Of a stretch of 64,000 nucleotides of DNA, positions 1 through 11,530 are shown piece after piece (within the stretch, counting starts at the first letter, position 1; each line of letters starts with the position of its first letter). Below the pieces are notes generated by a model. It was not told the DNA's origin, searched no databases, and saw only the letters and a list, made by a program, of their open reading frames with translations. Both the position numbers and the translations under genes were made by a program. Source of the DNA: Morchella semilibera (Eukaryota > Ascomycota > Pezizomycetes > Pezizales > Morchellaceae); assembly GCA_009192285.1 (NCBI GenBank), contig WBVU01000005.1, positions 248,001 through 312,000 on the forward strand, read 5' to 3'.

Positions 1-3000
1 TGAGTCATCGAATTTTCTTCGCCTCCTCGAGCAGTTTTGGAAATCTCATAGAACAGCTGGAATCAAGATTATTTCCATATACGAGACAAAAACAACCGCT
101 ACTGTCGAAGTAGGAATGCCAATACCAGTCCTTGAGATGACTTGAAAGCTAATAACCTTTAGAAAACGCCACAGGGCTGGGAACGGACTGGTCCAGAGGT
201 CATAATGGTGAAACAGTATTCAGCGACAGCCGCGAGTACATGCCCGGAAGATATTTTCCCCATCGATCGTAACCATTCCGATATAGTGAAATTTGAGAGC
301 GAAGGATGTCAGTACTACAATATTGTTAAACAAAGGATAGGAGACTTGGTGAAGGATGTGCAAGGTTTGAACAGGAACATCCCCAGCCATGAAGGTTTTT
401 GCTAACATTGTAATAAGATGGGCCATGGGTCAAACTTGAAAGTATGATGTATCCCAGTTCCCCAGAGTGGCTCCCGGAGTCTCAGCGGGGACTATGGTCC
501 TGATTTTCCTTGATCAGTAATCCGGGGTTCATTGATGATTTATACTACTGGTAGCCTTTGATGCTAACTAGTGTTTAGATACCAAACGGCAAGAGATATT
601 GCGTTGGCTTTTGACAATAGAGTTTGAAGATCATCACTCTTTCAATTCTACCCGTCGGCAGCAAGGGAGCGGTATATGGCTCTTGGAGAACAATATGTGG
701 AAAAGGTGGGCCACGGGTGATGAATCGTCAATTCTTTGGCTGCGGGGTGATGGTAACGTTGCCCTACTCAGCCAATCAGCCTGCGAGACTAACTTTATAT
801 TCAGCCGGGTCCGGTAAAACCATGTTGACGTAAGAATTCCTGCCCGAATGATTTCAACGAAACTTATTTTAGAAAGGTCCTTCGTGATCGACACCCTGAA
901 GATCGAGGCCAAGAGCGATGATCATATCCTTGTATACTTTTACTGTGACTATAAGGAGCCGAAGCGCCAGGAACCAGTTCCAATCCTTAATACCATCGTT
1001 AAGCAGTTCTGCTTAAAAAAATCGTTAGGTGAGATAAAGATACCCAGAATTGTGCTGGATGAGTACAAAAAACGAGAGGATCAGGGTCATTCCGCTGGTG
1101 CCTTGAATATGAATGAATGCAAAGACTTGCTTCTCGTATTATCAAGTTACTACCTCAAAACAACTATTGTCATCGATGCGCTGGACGAGTGTAATCAGAA
1201 CACACGCTGTGGGCTGTTCAATGCCCTGAAATGCATTGTTTCTATGTCCCGGAGTAAAGTAAAGATATTCATCACCAGTCGATATCACGATGACATCGAG
1301 AGAGCCTTCGGGGATACGATACATTACTATCTCTGTGCAGATGATAATCAAAAGGATATTGAGGGGTTCATCGAGGAAGAGGTCAACCGCCGCTGCGAAC
1401 CCCAAAGGCTCAAGGATACTGATTTGCCCCTACTTTCTGGCAAGGCCGTACCAGCTGAGCTCAAGACTGAGATTATTTCCACCCTAAAGTCTAGGTCATG
1501 TGGAATGTATATCCCCACCTCCCTTAAGTGCCCTCTTACCCGTTCCTAACAGCATGTTTAGGTTCCTGTGGGCACAACTTCAGGTCCTAGCCCTCTGCAA
1601 CGAGAGAACGCATAGTGGCATGAGAAATGCCTTGCGGGAGCTCCCGAATACCTTGTCTGAGACGTACAGTCGCATGCTTTATCCGAGCAAGCATGCGCAG
1701 TCCAGTCGGAATCAGCTCCAGGGGCACCGTATTCTCAGATTTCTAATGAACGTCGAGACGAGGTGGTCACAAGAACTTATCTTACAGGCCCTTGCCGTTC
1801 AGTGCGGGAGAGACACATTTGACGATGACATCTTAAGTCTTGAGCGTCCAGACATCCTGACAATCTGCCAAAACCTCGTGGTTTACAACGATAAACTAAA
1901 GACCATACAATTTGCTCATTTCTCTGTAAGAGAATATTTGCTCAGGGTAGAGGGGTTTGACCAATGTTATTGCCACAACATGATGGCTGCGGTTTGTCTA
2001 ACCGCATTACTCTCTCACAGCCAGAATAAAATGATGAAAGACATTGTTTATTATGCCACTCTGAACTGGAGCTTTTATATAAGCCGCGCTAGCCCTTTCT
2101 CAGAGGAGGTCTCTATGCTATGGAAACAGTTTCTCACTGATTGCACTCCATATAGGGACTGGCTCTCCCGAATTCGGACTCATAATTCCAAGATTAATAG
2201 TCCTCATGGTCAGGTGCTGTCGCCCTTTTGGGTAGCGTGCTACTTCGATCTCACCGCTATAGCCAGGACTATTCTCCAAAATGAGGTCGATGTAAATGTA
2301 GTAAATACAGCCGGTGAAACCGCATTGCTCAGTGCTTCAGGGAGAGGCAGTACAACAATCGTCGATTTCCTATTAGGATGCACCAAGGTTGATGCCAACC
2401 GGGCGGACAATGGCGGACGAACACCCTTGGCATCGGCCATACAGGGGGCTTGCGTGCCGGTTGTCAAACTTCTCTTACAGCGTCACGATGTCCATCTCAA
2501 CCACCAGGACAGTAAGGGCGAAACCCCATTTTCTTTGGCTTCATCGGCAAGGAACTTTGAGGTGGTAAAGCTGTTGCTGGATTGTACGAGATTTGATGTA
2601 AACAATAGTAAGGCCAAAACAGGCGAAAGGCTGCTTTCATTTGCTTTGAGACACCGCGACATCCAAATAGTACAGCTACTCCTAGCATCGGACAAGATTG
2701 ATTTGAGCTACAAGGATGGGGAGGGACGAACGCCACTTTTCCTCGCCACCATGCTACACACTTTGAGCCGAGAGTACATCCGGACTCGGGTGGACCTTTC
2801 GCGGCATGGCTCCTGGGAGATATACGACGTGCCCATTTTCTCGTCGAAACAGCTACCCACGCATGGAGAGGACGATCCCCGCAGACATATCATCGAGGTC
2901 AGGCGCCGTAAGCGGAGCTTCGATCGCTGGAAAGGTCGCGCGTCCCCCTCAATGCGGGCGCCCCACCAGCCAACTTACTACCGAGCCCAGCCTCCGCGCG

Positions 3001-4262
3001 CCAGGGTGGCCCTTATTGAATGCGGCTCCGATATAGAAAAGAGCATCTTAACCTCCCTACTACGTTTGAACAGACTGGATGCAGGTGCGGCGGACTCGGA
3101 CCGGGCACCTCTTGTTTCCTTAGAACTGGACTCCTTGTGGCCGAAGATGATACAGCTGCTGCTACTTGATTACGATGCTGATCCCAACTGCCGCGATTCC
3201 CTGGGCCAGACACCGCTACTTTATGCAGCAAGGTGGAATAATGAAACGGCGGTTCTGCTTTTATCAAGGAGCAAGGCTATCGACGTAAATATGGCGGACA
3301 ACAACGGCCGAACACCGCTCTCGTACGCCTCGGAGAGAGATGCCGGTGAGGTATTCAACTCTTTGTTGGCGAGCGAGGCCATAAATGTTAATATGGCGGA
3401 CAACAATGGGCGAACACCGCTCTCGTACGCGGCAAAGAAGGGGAGTTGTGTGACAGTTGGGCACCTGTTGGCGAGAAAGGGCATCGATCCAAATTTGGCA
3501 GACAAGAGCGGCAGAACACCGCTCTCGTACGCCTCAGAGTGGAATGATTGTACGGCAATTAACCTTTTGTTAGCGAGCAAGACTATCGATGTAAATATGG
3601 CGGACAACCGTGGACGAACACCACTCTCGTACGCCTCGGAGCGAGATGCCTATACGGCAATTAGCCTTTTGTTGGCGAGCAGGGCCATCGATGTAAATAT
3701 GGCGGACAACAACGGCCGAACACCGCTCTCGTACGCCTCAGAGAGAGATAATTATACGACAGTTAACGTTTTAGTGCACACCCATAGAAATATAGCGGTC
3801 AACAATGGCGAAGAACCGCCCTCGTACGACTCGCACAGAGGTTGCTGCACGGCACTTGAGCTTCTGCTGGCGAGCAATAGCATCGATATAGATATGGCGG
3901 ACAACAATGGCCGAACACCGCTCTCATACGCCTCGGAGAGAGGTGGCCGCACGTCGATTAAGCTTCTGCTGGCGAGCAAGAGCATCGACGTAAATAGGAC
4001 GGACAGCAACGGCCGAACACCACTCTCGTACGCAGCAGAGAGGGGTAATTATACGACAGTTGAGCCTCTTGTGGCGTGCAAGGACACCGATATAAATCTG
4101 GCAGACAAGAGCGGCCGAACACCACTCTGCTACGCAAGAATGGGTACTGAATACCTATTACATGGGGCCAACGCGGACACAATGGACGTTGATGACATAC
4201 TCGCGGGTTTACAAAGTGACAAACACCGGTACATTGTTCGGTTGCTCGAAGCACGTCATTAG
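1..4262 (+). CDS. NLR-type STAND protein: alpha/beta-hydrolase-like (partial) - NACHT - ankyrin repeats
   Basis: Fungal NLR of the kind linked to non-self recognition and heterokaryon incompatibility; the 5' end lies outside the window. Exons I infer: <1-109, 163-364, 579-752, 805-829, 877-1506, 1562-4262, all in phase (1279 visible residues). Introns are 53, 214, 52, 47 and 55 bases with GT/AG ends; the 214-base one could hide another exon. The first two exons read like the end of a PGAP1/lipase-like hydrolase domain (IISIYET, then NHSDIVKF). Exons 3-4 join to give the P-loop GDAGSGKT; Walker B is IVIDALDEC (about 1165-1191); splicing at 1507-1561 creates the NACHT-end motif GMFLWAQLQ. Ankyrin repeats fill about 2215-4135, interrupted at about 2760-3130 by a basic, Pro/Arg-rich stretch. 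No stop breaks the model. Domain calls are from motif recognition; the hydrolase call is the weakest. Confidence 0.85.
3193..4135 (+). repeat. Near-identical ankyrin repeat array inside the NLR gene
   Basis: About ten ankyrin units follow each other with a 102-base (34-residue) period. Most carry the same first half (ADNNGRTPLSYASERD or a close variant) followed by a variable segment and LLLAS. The unit near 3798 is degenerate. High internal identity in one protein is typical of fungal NLR repeat domains evolving by unequal exchange; that history is inference. Confidence 0.9.
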
Positions 4263-4746
4263 AGAACCTGGTTCTGTTAGGTGGGACTAAATCCGCGCCC
4301 TAGATTTTGGGTAGCAACTAACCCACTATCTGTATTTCAGAAACAATTGATGATCCCCATTTGGATTTAATGAATTTGTACGGGATTGAGCATATGGGAT
4401 CCGTCTCTGCGTCATTAGTTTGGATATTATAGCTTCTTGTAACCCTCTTCTCCTCTTTCATTACCACGCAAGTCGATTAAAGAGACTTTGTATGAGCATG
4501 AAATATTCCTACAGGCGGGAGAGTCAACCTATGGTTAACGTTGTGCACACCTGTAACCTAACCAGTTTCGAGTATTTTTCTTTTTTGTTTACATCATACC
4601 AGTTTCTGGTATCAACTTCAAGCGCTCACAACTCTCTTTTTTTCTCCCAATTGAATGATAGTTCCCTTTAAAAACTGGGTTTTGTAGGGGGTCAAACGAA
4701 TGAGTGATCCAAAATTTTATGATTAGGAACAGATTCTATAGGAGAG
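4263..4746. other. Intergenic, nothing recognised
   Basis: Region downstream of the first NLR gene. It is AT-rich with pyrimidine tracts and I see no coding or repeat signal. Confidence 0.5.
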
Positions 4747-4855
4747 TTTGGTACTTTGCGCAAATGGAGCCAGTCCTATATTGTGATTCTCTGATTGGCA
4801 GGCTATTGGATCGGTGCCAACCAGGTTACCCATTTGCGCAAAGTCCCCAATCATG
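4747..4855. mobile_element. Small TIR element (MITE candidate)
   Basis: A perfect 15-base inverted repeat, ACTTTGCGCAAATGG at 4753-4767 and its complement at 4830-4844, with partial similarity extending a few bases outward. There is no coding capacity. No target duplication is clear. Confidence 0.55.
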
Positions 4856-4886
4856 GTTGGGTCCCTGCCTTGGCGTACCCTAGGCA

Positions 4887-5048
4887 CTAGACGACTTCCC
4901 TAGCCACCCGAGCACCCCTCTCACTCAAACATTTAATGTAAAAAGAAGAGTATCCTCGTTGTAACAGGCTTCTGTACTACCTACGTCACCAATCGTTATC
5001 AACTGTTCAAGTGAGGAGGGTGTTCGAGTGGCTAGGGGAGTCGTCTAA
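4887..5048. mobile_element. MITE with about 43-base terminal inverted repeats
   Basis: The left arm starts TAGACGACTTCCCTAGCCAC and is matched with a few mismatches by the reverse complement of 5006-5047. Total length is about 160 bases, non-coding. Part of the arm (GTGTCCGAGTGGCTAGG-like) recurs alone near 32710, so the family is dispersed. Confidence 0.75.
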
Positions 5049-6144
5049 GCTTTAAAATGCTTAATTATCCAATTAGGATTTTGATGTTCAAAAACAATGT
5101 CACAATCGGTTCCGTCAGGTTAAAGGTGTCCCCCAAAATATCCAGAGATGCGCCAAGCTGATGCCGTAGGGCTCGTCGCAGGCCATCGTAAATCCTTCCT
5201 CGCTACAGCCGACTCTCGATATAGTGATGAGCTCAGGACTGTAACCTAGCAGTTCAGGGTTAAAAGCGACTCCTGTTTCAACAAAGGTTTGCCCACTCAC
5301 AGATTCCCTATCCTCCTAATTCAGCAAGATGTTTACCCCTTGCTTTTCCTCACATATTTCCATTTTCTCATCAGGTTTTTGTTCTCTTGATATACTTGTA
5401 AGTATGTCCATACAAAGTCTCACCAAATAGCTAATGATATCGTTATATCAAGGTGCCACTAAGCCTACGTACTAAAAGGTTGGGACCCGCAGGAGCCATC
5501 CATATAACGCGAATACCACTATATCGAGCATCACTATGTAGAGAGCCAACTATTCTCGAACGCCAACATCTCTTCTGATCTCCCTTTTGTCCGTCAAGTA
5601 TCCCATGCCTCTATAGATCATCATCTATACGTGGGGTTATGATGACGCCGGGATGCATATGCACTGCACTGCTGGTATGTCGTTTCGTTCCGGTGGGTAA
5701 CACGGCAGGGACCTCCTCTCTTCGCCGCCTGATAGAATTCTGTGGAATGAGACGCGGTGTGTGGTAGATGTCGCGAGTGAAAGGTGATTTTGGGAAGCAC
5801 GTTGGTCCCGGCGCGGGCGCTAGCTCGCTTTGTGGTGGGTGTGGTCTATCTGTACCTGCCCTGCTCCTATGAAGTGATGGACATGCCACAATATGGTGGT
5901 GTGGTGCTATCCAGAACTCCGCTCTGTCGCATAATTGGGAGTGTCCGGTAACCAGTGCAGACCAAGAGGTGCCTCGAAACATGGTCCCACCGAGGAAACA
6001 AATATTGAAGGGGACTACAACCACCAGGGTGTCGGAACTAGAAACACAAGGATATTCCTAAGGGAACTGCGACCACCGGACCTATATCTTGCCAAACCCA
6101 GATTCCCTCGGGAATACCCACTCATTGCAGAGGATTTCTCAATA

Positions 6145-6159
6145 TAGGGTTAGGGTTAG
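6145..6159. repeat. Interstitial telomere-type box (TTAGGG, about 2.5 units)
   Basis: TAGGGTTAGGGTTAG, one of the two longest of at least 13 such boxes in the window. It is too short for a true telomere tract. Confidence 0.8.
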
Positions 6160-6654
6160 AAATGAGTGAATTTTGGCTTTGCTGTTAGGTCTCATGGGCC
6201 GTTGGAAAACGTATGGGTGATGGATCCTGGTGCCGGTGGGGTGTGTACCTTCACGAACCCTACGTGATTCGGGGGGCGAGACTGGTGGCGGGGGTAGTCG
6301 ATGCGAGTGGCCTTGAGGAGTTGGACCCCAACGATTGCAAAAAGATCTGGACGTGTTCTTTCTAGGTTCTTATATCCATATTCTAAAGTCTCCTTTTTGT
6401 TTAACTCGTTACTTGAGTTCCGATTATGTTCCAATCAACATCTCATCAAGACCCTACCATGCACCAGAACACGCAGCCGAGAAAGGCCGGTCTTGAGGGT
6501 ACATATCCCACCCCGAGTCACCTGTCATCCAAAGCCCCTTTTGTGACAACATTGACCATAAGTCGGTAACGCCCCTTCCTGAATCTGAGGGGAACTCACA
6601 CGATATCACTCGCATCACACATGGTCACTCGGTCCACCACCGCTCTCATTATCC

Positions 6655-6679
6655 TTATTTATTTATTTATTTATTTATG
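6655..6679. repeat. TTTA microsatellite
   Basis: About six uninterrupted TTTA units. Confidence 0.9.
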
Positions 6680-8360
6680 ATAGCCACGACAAGTTAGCGG
6701 GGGAGTGGATCACATGCGGCAACCCCCAGGGCTAGGGTCTTTCTGTGAGATCCCCTTGCAGCGCGCACCAAGTCTAGTTCCACCTGCTGCCGCGGTGTCA
6801 TCAGAGATACATCCTCCGGGAGCATGTTAGCAAAGTATATATGCCTAATCCGACACAACTCAGTCCTCTGTATACATATGCCATCACACCAGGAACACTC
6901 ATAGCCTGCTTTGGCCGCCCGCATCGCGCCCTTCTAGTATATTAGACGGCGACAGGGCCCCCGGTTATACCACCACTTGAGGCTAGCCTACGGGTATCTA
7001 AATAGGGAGGTGTGGGGTAACGGCACTCTGCGCTCCCTTCTTTGCTACACGAGCCGCCGGACTGTTAGATTGATGGATATGGTAGACACAGCGGCACACC
7101 ATCACCAGCTTCATTTTGTGTGTTTCCTTTGTGTTTTTCGTGGAGATGGCGGCAGATGGGAGAGTAGTTGTTGGGAGTGTGCCATTGTCATAGCCTAAGG
7201 GTTGGGTGCGGTTAGTGGTGCAAACAAAAAAACAAAACCTTCGTCTTGTGTGGTGCACGAGATGAGCCGGCACGAGCAGGCACAAGCAGCCGCCCTTACA
7301 AGTCGGGTTGACTCGGGCTTTTCCCGCTGCTCGACTTGAAAGGCTCGAGCCTTTTAGCTGTTGGTTGAATCAGAGTAAAAATGCTAACAGTATCTTGGTA
7401 ATGTATTTCATACCGTGTTGTCATGATGAACCCTAACCCTATGTACATATATTGCATCGGTGGGGTTTTGGGTGACTTCGGTGGCTGATATCTGAGTCCA
7501 GTAGGGAACCCGAGTGGCTCAAGCTGTACAAGAGTGTTTCCGGGCCGGATCGGGTCGGGTAGCTGTTACTATGACGCGATTTAAGCCTTTCCTCTTGCTC
7601 GTCTCGAGCCGGCCCGCCGCTCTGAAACACTCCCCCCACCACTGCCGACATAGCCTTCCATGCCTGTTCGCACCATCAACCCCGCCCTCTTCCAAATTCC
7701 AGAGTGGGGATCACCTCCGGCGCCGGCCGGCGGGTCGTCGGCCCGTTATGGATCACTGTAGGAGACGCAGTCCAGTGTGGTCGCGTAGGTGGGGCTCTTG
7801 TCGGCCTTAACGGCGCTTCTGTGCGCGGAAGAGGTCGGGACGTGGTATCGTGAGAGCCCTGTTCGGGCTATACCTTGCCGTCCCCTCCCCTGGGGTCCCT
7901 CCGGGGGTATGCCGATATTTGCACCCTCACCGCTCCCTTGGGTCGAACCACGTAACGTACCCGGCGCCGGCGGTGATTATTGCTCTGTGAGTGCGATTTG
8001 CAATTTAGCAGGCGAGTGCATACTACATACAGTGCGCGAGTATGAAGTTCTAGGCCTGAGGATTGGCGACTCATTAATTCATTAGCAGCACCACTTGTAG
8101 AAAAGAAAGCAATAGTTGCCTCCTCCGATCCGGACCTGGAGGGGTGCGAGACACCGGTCCCCCTCCCCTGCCCCGGCCCGCGCTCCTACGCCACCGTTGA
8201 TTAAAGTCACACTATTACCAACACTTCCGGATAAATCACACTGCCATGGAGGCTAGCGCATGGAATGAAAAGAATGGGGACGAACAATATACGGTGAAGC
8301 TATGGGCATGGCTTTTTGTCCCCACTGTGTACTGTAAAGTGGTCTTTTGCGCGCGCGCTT

Positions 8361-8442
8361 GGCAGGTTACCCGGCTTGATCGTGGCAGGTTACCCGGTTT
8401 GATTGTGGAAGGTTATCCGGCTGGATTGTGGAAGGTTACACC
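8361..8442. repeat. 23-base minisatellite, 3.5 units
   Basis: Units at 8361, 8384 and 8407 plus a partial fourth from 8430. The unit reads GGCAGGTTACCCGGCTTGAT plus three bases. Differences between units are mostly C/T and G/A transitions. Confidence 0.8.
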
Positions 8443-9335
8443 TACATACAAAGTACTTGCTACACCTTACTGTTTAAGCTGATGGGGATAGGTCATTAAC
8501 ACAGAGGGATAAAGGGATTAAGTGGCACCTCCCGTCCCAGAAACATCATCAACTCAGGCACCAATTTTTTATTGGAATAGGAGCCTGGCTGGGAGGTTCC
8601 CCGACAATAAACCTCAAACATAACCTTCGATTTGCAAGCATGGCAGACCCCTATCTACCTTGGCTTCCGTTCCAGGCGTCATAGCCGTCGGACTCCACCT
8701 TCCATATGCGCTGGGTACTGCAATCAGTGATACCCGGCCGACTCCAAAAGCAATGGCATTCCTTCGGAACTCGAGGCACCCTGCAAATGACTCCGATTGT
8801 TTGAGGAAGTCCTAAAGGGTGATTATTTGTCAGCTCATCCGCAGCTTCCGTCAGCAGGTCTTCCCAAGCTCCTGAACGCCGTAATGTCAGATCCCATTAC
8901 TTTGCACGGAATAAACTACGCAACTACGGCGGGGGGCCAGAATATGGTTGCTTCCGCAGTTTGTTGAAGAGTTTCTTGTTTGGCTTCCGCGCAAGAGATA
9001 TCAGGTACTTAACCGATGCTACATGTAGGTAGATCCCGTTCTCACTATGGCCATGACTTTATTGCTACCTCTGATTACTTCGCGGTTTGGTTTTGAGCGG
9101 CATCCGTACGCTTCCGGAACCGATTGTTGAAGTTGCCCTCCTCAGCGGTGGGTTTAAAGCCCACGAGGAGTGAGCCAGCAACCCTTGGGGTCATCCGCAG
9201 GAAACGATATATAGATCGCCTTAACCGGCGGGGGTAACTACGACTTTGGCGTCTAGTTCAAGCCTAGATAGGTAGCGTAGTGTTTCACTTTCGGTAAAGC
9301 GGGTGATGTTCTGACCAATCAGGGAATCTTGACAG
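8443..9335. other. Upstream flank of the Harbinger relic
   Basis: No open frame or motif recognised. It may contain the decayed 5' half of the transposon described next, but I could not align any conserved transposase block here. Confidence 0.35.
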
Positions 9336-9883
9336 ATGAGAAAGGGAGAGCAGTCATCTTTGCGGCGGCGGTGCGGTTGGTTATGGCTCGTCGCTTACAT
9401 TCTGACACGCGAGATCATTTCTGATCCGTTATACTACTTCCGACATCGACCGATCCTATCTAATAACCCTGTTCCGAAGGCGCCTTGGCGGAAGGCGAGT
9501 TACAAGAGGCATCGCCATGACAATGTACTACATCTGAACTCCGAGACGACATATACCTCTATGGTGATCCTGCTTATGCTCTATCATACGGTATTTTGAG
9601 TGCATATCAATTTCTACCTGATCGACCCCTCAATCCGGTGCTACGAGAAGATAATGATTTAATGTCAGGATTCCATGTAAGTGTTGAGCATAGCTTTGCG
9701 AAAACCATGATGTTGTGGAGTTTCAATGGATTCAAAGGTAATCTAAAAATTGGACCCTCACCTATCGCTGCGTATTTTATTGTATCGGTTTTCTTTAGTC
9801 ATATACATAGCTGTATATACGGAAATCAAATTAGCAGAAGGTTTGGCTGTCAACCGCCAAGTATAAAAGAATATCTGTCATAA
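9336..9883 (+). pseudogene. Broken PIF/Harbinger-type transposase (DDE_Tnp_4-like), C-terminal half
   Basis: Enzyme of a cut-and-paste DNA transposon. The stretch just upstream of 9600 encodes LYGDPAYALS, the family's second-Asp motif, leading directly into the 95-codon frame 9596-9883. That frame matches the family C-terminus: SVEHSFAKTMMLWSF, NLKIG, then HSCIYGNQISRRFGC and PPSIKEYLS. Upstream, in another frame, RHRHDN fits the family's GSRHD block, so at least one frameshift lies between about 9520 and 9560. The N-terminal half and first Asp block are not recognisable. A dead copy. Confidence 0.8.
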
Positions 9884-10059
9884 ATTATGTACATCAAATT
9901 CATTGTTGCTTAATTTAATTCCTCTAATTTGTCAAGTATCCGTGAAAGTAACTCTGACGTTGCCATAAAGGCTTTATTTAGGTGTCTCGGGTTGTAATTT
10001 TGACTGACCGTCTATCAGATACCCTACATAACAAACGCAAAGCCAAGAGCCGTAAAGTG

Positions 10060-10163
10060 GCTCGAATCTAAGGCTTTTATTGGTTCACAAGCAGCCGGAG
10101 TGGCTAAGATCGTTCCAGCCGAGATACCGGCATGTCACCTTTAAGCCACGCCGCACCATATCG
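10060..10163 (+). repeat. Right end of the Harbinger element, shared with a MITE at 23.2 kb
   Basis: About 105 bases ending CACGCCGCACCATA match 23165-23274 at most positions, including GGCATGTCACCTTTAAG. Located 3' of the transposase relic, it is the likely right terminus of that transposon. The left terminus was not found. Confidence 0.6.
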
Positions 10164-10291
10164 GCAACGAAAGTGCCAAGGTATTACTTGATTAGGAAAG
10201 TGAGGGCTAAAAAACACCAATCCCGCACCTTCTCTGGATACAGGTGTCTGCAACCATAAGGGGTCCGCATGGGATAAACAGCCATGTCCTG

Positions 10292-10302
10292 AACCCTAAC
10301 CC
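10292..10302. promoter_or_regulatory. Telomere box upstream of duplicated gene A
   Basis: AACCCTAACCC about 100 bases upstream of the start codon, preserved at the same place in copy B (12781-12794). Its retention in both copies makes a regulatory role possible; this is inference. Confidence 0.4.
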
Positions 10303-10402
10303 ATCCATCGTCATCATTTAGGCCCTCCACAACGGCCGAGGTCCCAGGCCCCCCACACTCATCACCATTCTTCATCCCTATTAAATCCTCAATCAGTTTA
10401 CA

Positions 10403-11080
10403 ATGATATCCTTCATTCCGATGCTTTTAGTCGTGGCCGGCCTAGCGGTGCTGATGCTCACGCTGATTATAGCCAGCTTTTTCGCCGCCGTCTCTGCCGC
10501 CGTCGTCACTGCCGCCGCCGTCGCTGCCACCGTCTCTGCAACCGTCTCTGCCGCCGTCGCTGCCGCGGTCGTCCTTGCCGCCGCCGTCTCTGCCGTCGTC
10601 TCTGCCGCCGTCGCTGCCGCCGTCTCTGCTGCCGTCTCTGCTGCCGTCTCTGCCGCTGTCGCTGTCGCCGCCGTCTCTGCCGCCGTCGCTGTCGCCGTCG
10701 TCTTTGCCGCCGCCGTCTCTGCCGCCGTCTCTGCCGCCGTCTCTACCACCGTCGCTATCGCCGTCGCTGTCGTGCTATTCTTTGCCAAATATGTTCTACG
10801 CATGGTACCAAGCATCACTGCGTTCTTGTTGCAGCGCGCGAGTGGTGCGGCCAAGGAGGAGGAGGAGGAGGAGGGGGGCAGCAGGCGCCCCAAACAAACA
10901 GGGCTGATATCAACAATGGGTGCCGGTACGCCCCAAATAGCGGAGTGGCCTGCTTACCCTATCGTGGCGACCGGGCACGCAAGCAACGCAACTCTTCTGG
11001 TATTGGCCGGGTTAGGTGACCGCGGCGCTCAGATGGGGGATGTCAGCGAAATAGAGAAGTTTATTTCAGTAGAGTTATAG
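10403..11080 (+). CDS. Unrecognised protein with a long Ala/Val/Ser hydrophobic repeat (paralogue A, RING lost)
   Basis: 225 codons. The N-terminus is hydrophobic (LLVVAGLAVLMLTLIIASFF), followed by about 100 residues of VSAAVSA-like repeats, then an acidic Glu run near residue 152 and a region shared with paralogue B (TGLISTMGAGTP, HASNATLLVLAGLGD). The hydrophobic part suggests a membrane protein. Unlike B it ends without a RING finger: the DNA runs from GATGTCAG straight to CGAAATAGA, skipping the segment that encodes the finger in B. The start matches B's. The Ala/Val tract is a 12-base minisatellite (about 10485-10790) open in several frames, so the protein may be an artefact of repeat expansion, but conservation around the repeat favours this frame. 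Confidence 0.5.
   Translation: MISFIPMLLVVAGLAVLMLTLIIASFFAAVSAAVVTAAAVAATVSATVSAAVAAAVVLAAAVSAVVSAAVAAAVSAAVSAAVSAAVAVAAVSAAVAVAVVFAAAVSAAVSAAVSTTVAIAVAVVLFFAKYVLRMVPSITAFLLQRASGAAKEEEEEEGGSRRPKQTGLISTMGAGTPQIAEWPAYPIVATGHASNATLLVLAGLGDRGAQMGDVSEIEKFISVEL
10485..10790. repeat. GTCTCTGCCGCC-type minisatellite
   Basis: Tandem 12-base units and half-units, imperfect, about 300 bases. Copy B has only about three units at 12972-13015. Confidence 0.9.
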
Positions 11081-11530
11081 GCTGGGCTCTGTATATATCG
11101 GCATGCTTGACAGTAGGCGAATATTATGCTGGGACCAACTGTCACTTGGAATAGTCGTGGGGGCAGTGCAGGGGGGTGTCATGGCGGTTATGGGAATTGA
11201 AGAAGGAAGACATCCGGCGGGAGGGGGATATTTGGCACTAGAGGAAAGGAGGGGATGGAACACAAGTTGTTCTTAAGTAGTTACTCTTCTTTCATTTGTT
11301 GAGATGGCGGAGGATGTATGGTAGTTTTGGGGTTTCTTGGCCATGGTTCTCGCTTCCGGCAGAATTCAAAGGAGGAAGCCAGTGTAAAAACCTTTGATGA
11401 GTGACAATCATAAAGCTGCAAGATTAGCATTTTATTTAGTGCTGTCGTGATATCAGGTCACAGATGAACAATATTTCGAAACCAGCAACCTACACTCACC
11501 GCAGGCAAGGGTATTGAGAAGACCGGGCGG

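Larger units (their letters stand above)
5049..8360. other. Long intergenic stretch without a convincing gene
   Basis: Only short open frames on both strands and no family resemblance. It holds telomere-like boxes at 6145-6159 and 7429-7441, one ATCACTCG motif near 6597-6613, and a tetranucleotide repeat at 6655-6679. The part from about 7540 to 8180 is GC-richer but shows no domain. Confidence 0.45.
10284..11530 (+). repeat. Segmental duplication, copy A
   Basis: Matches 12772-14060 from CATGTCCTGAACCCTAACCC through the coding region to a 3' flank of about 400 bases that includes TGGTAGTTTTGGGGTTTCTT. The copies differ by a much longer minisatellite in A and by about 290 bases missing from A where the RING segment sits in B. 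Confidence 0.9.

Noticed and set aside
5006-5047. tRNA-like A box (GTTCGAGTGGCTAGG), also near 32710
   Set aside because: It is part of a MITE arm and no B box follows, so it is not a tRNA gene.
5115-5300. Minus-strand 61-codon frame as a transposase piece
   Set aside because: I could not match it to any conserved transposase block.
6694-6924. 76-codon minus-strand frame with several cysteines
   Set aside because: No recognisable domain and nothing supporting expression.
10393-10907. Open frames on the minus strand and in other plus frames across the minisatellite (Thr/Ala/Glu-rich or PPSLPPSL-rich)
   Set aside because: The 12-base repeat keeps several frames open by itself. Only the frame with conserved flanks in the paralogue was kept.
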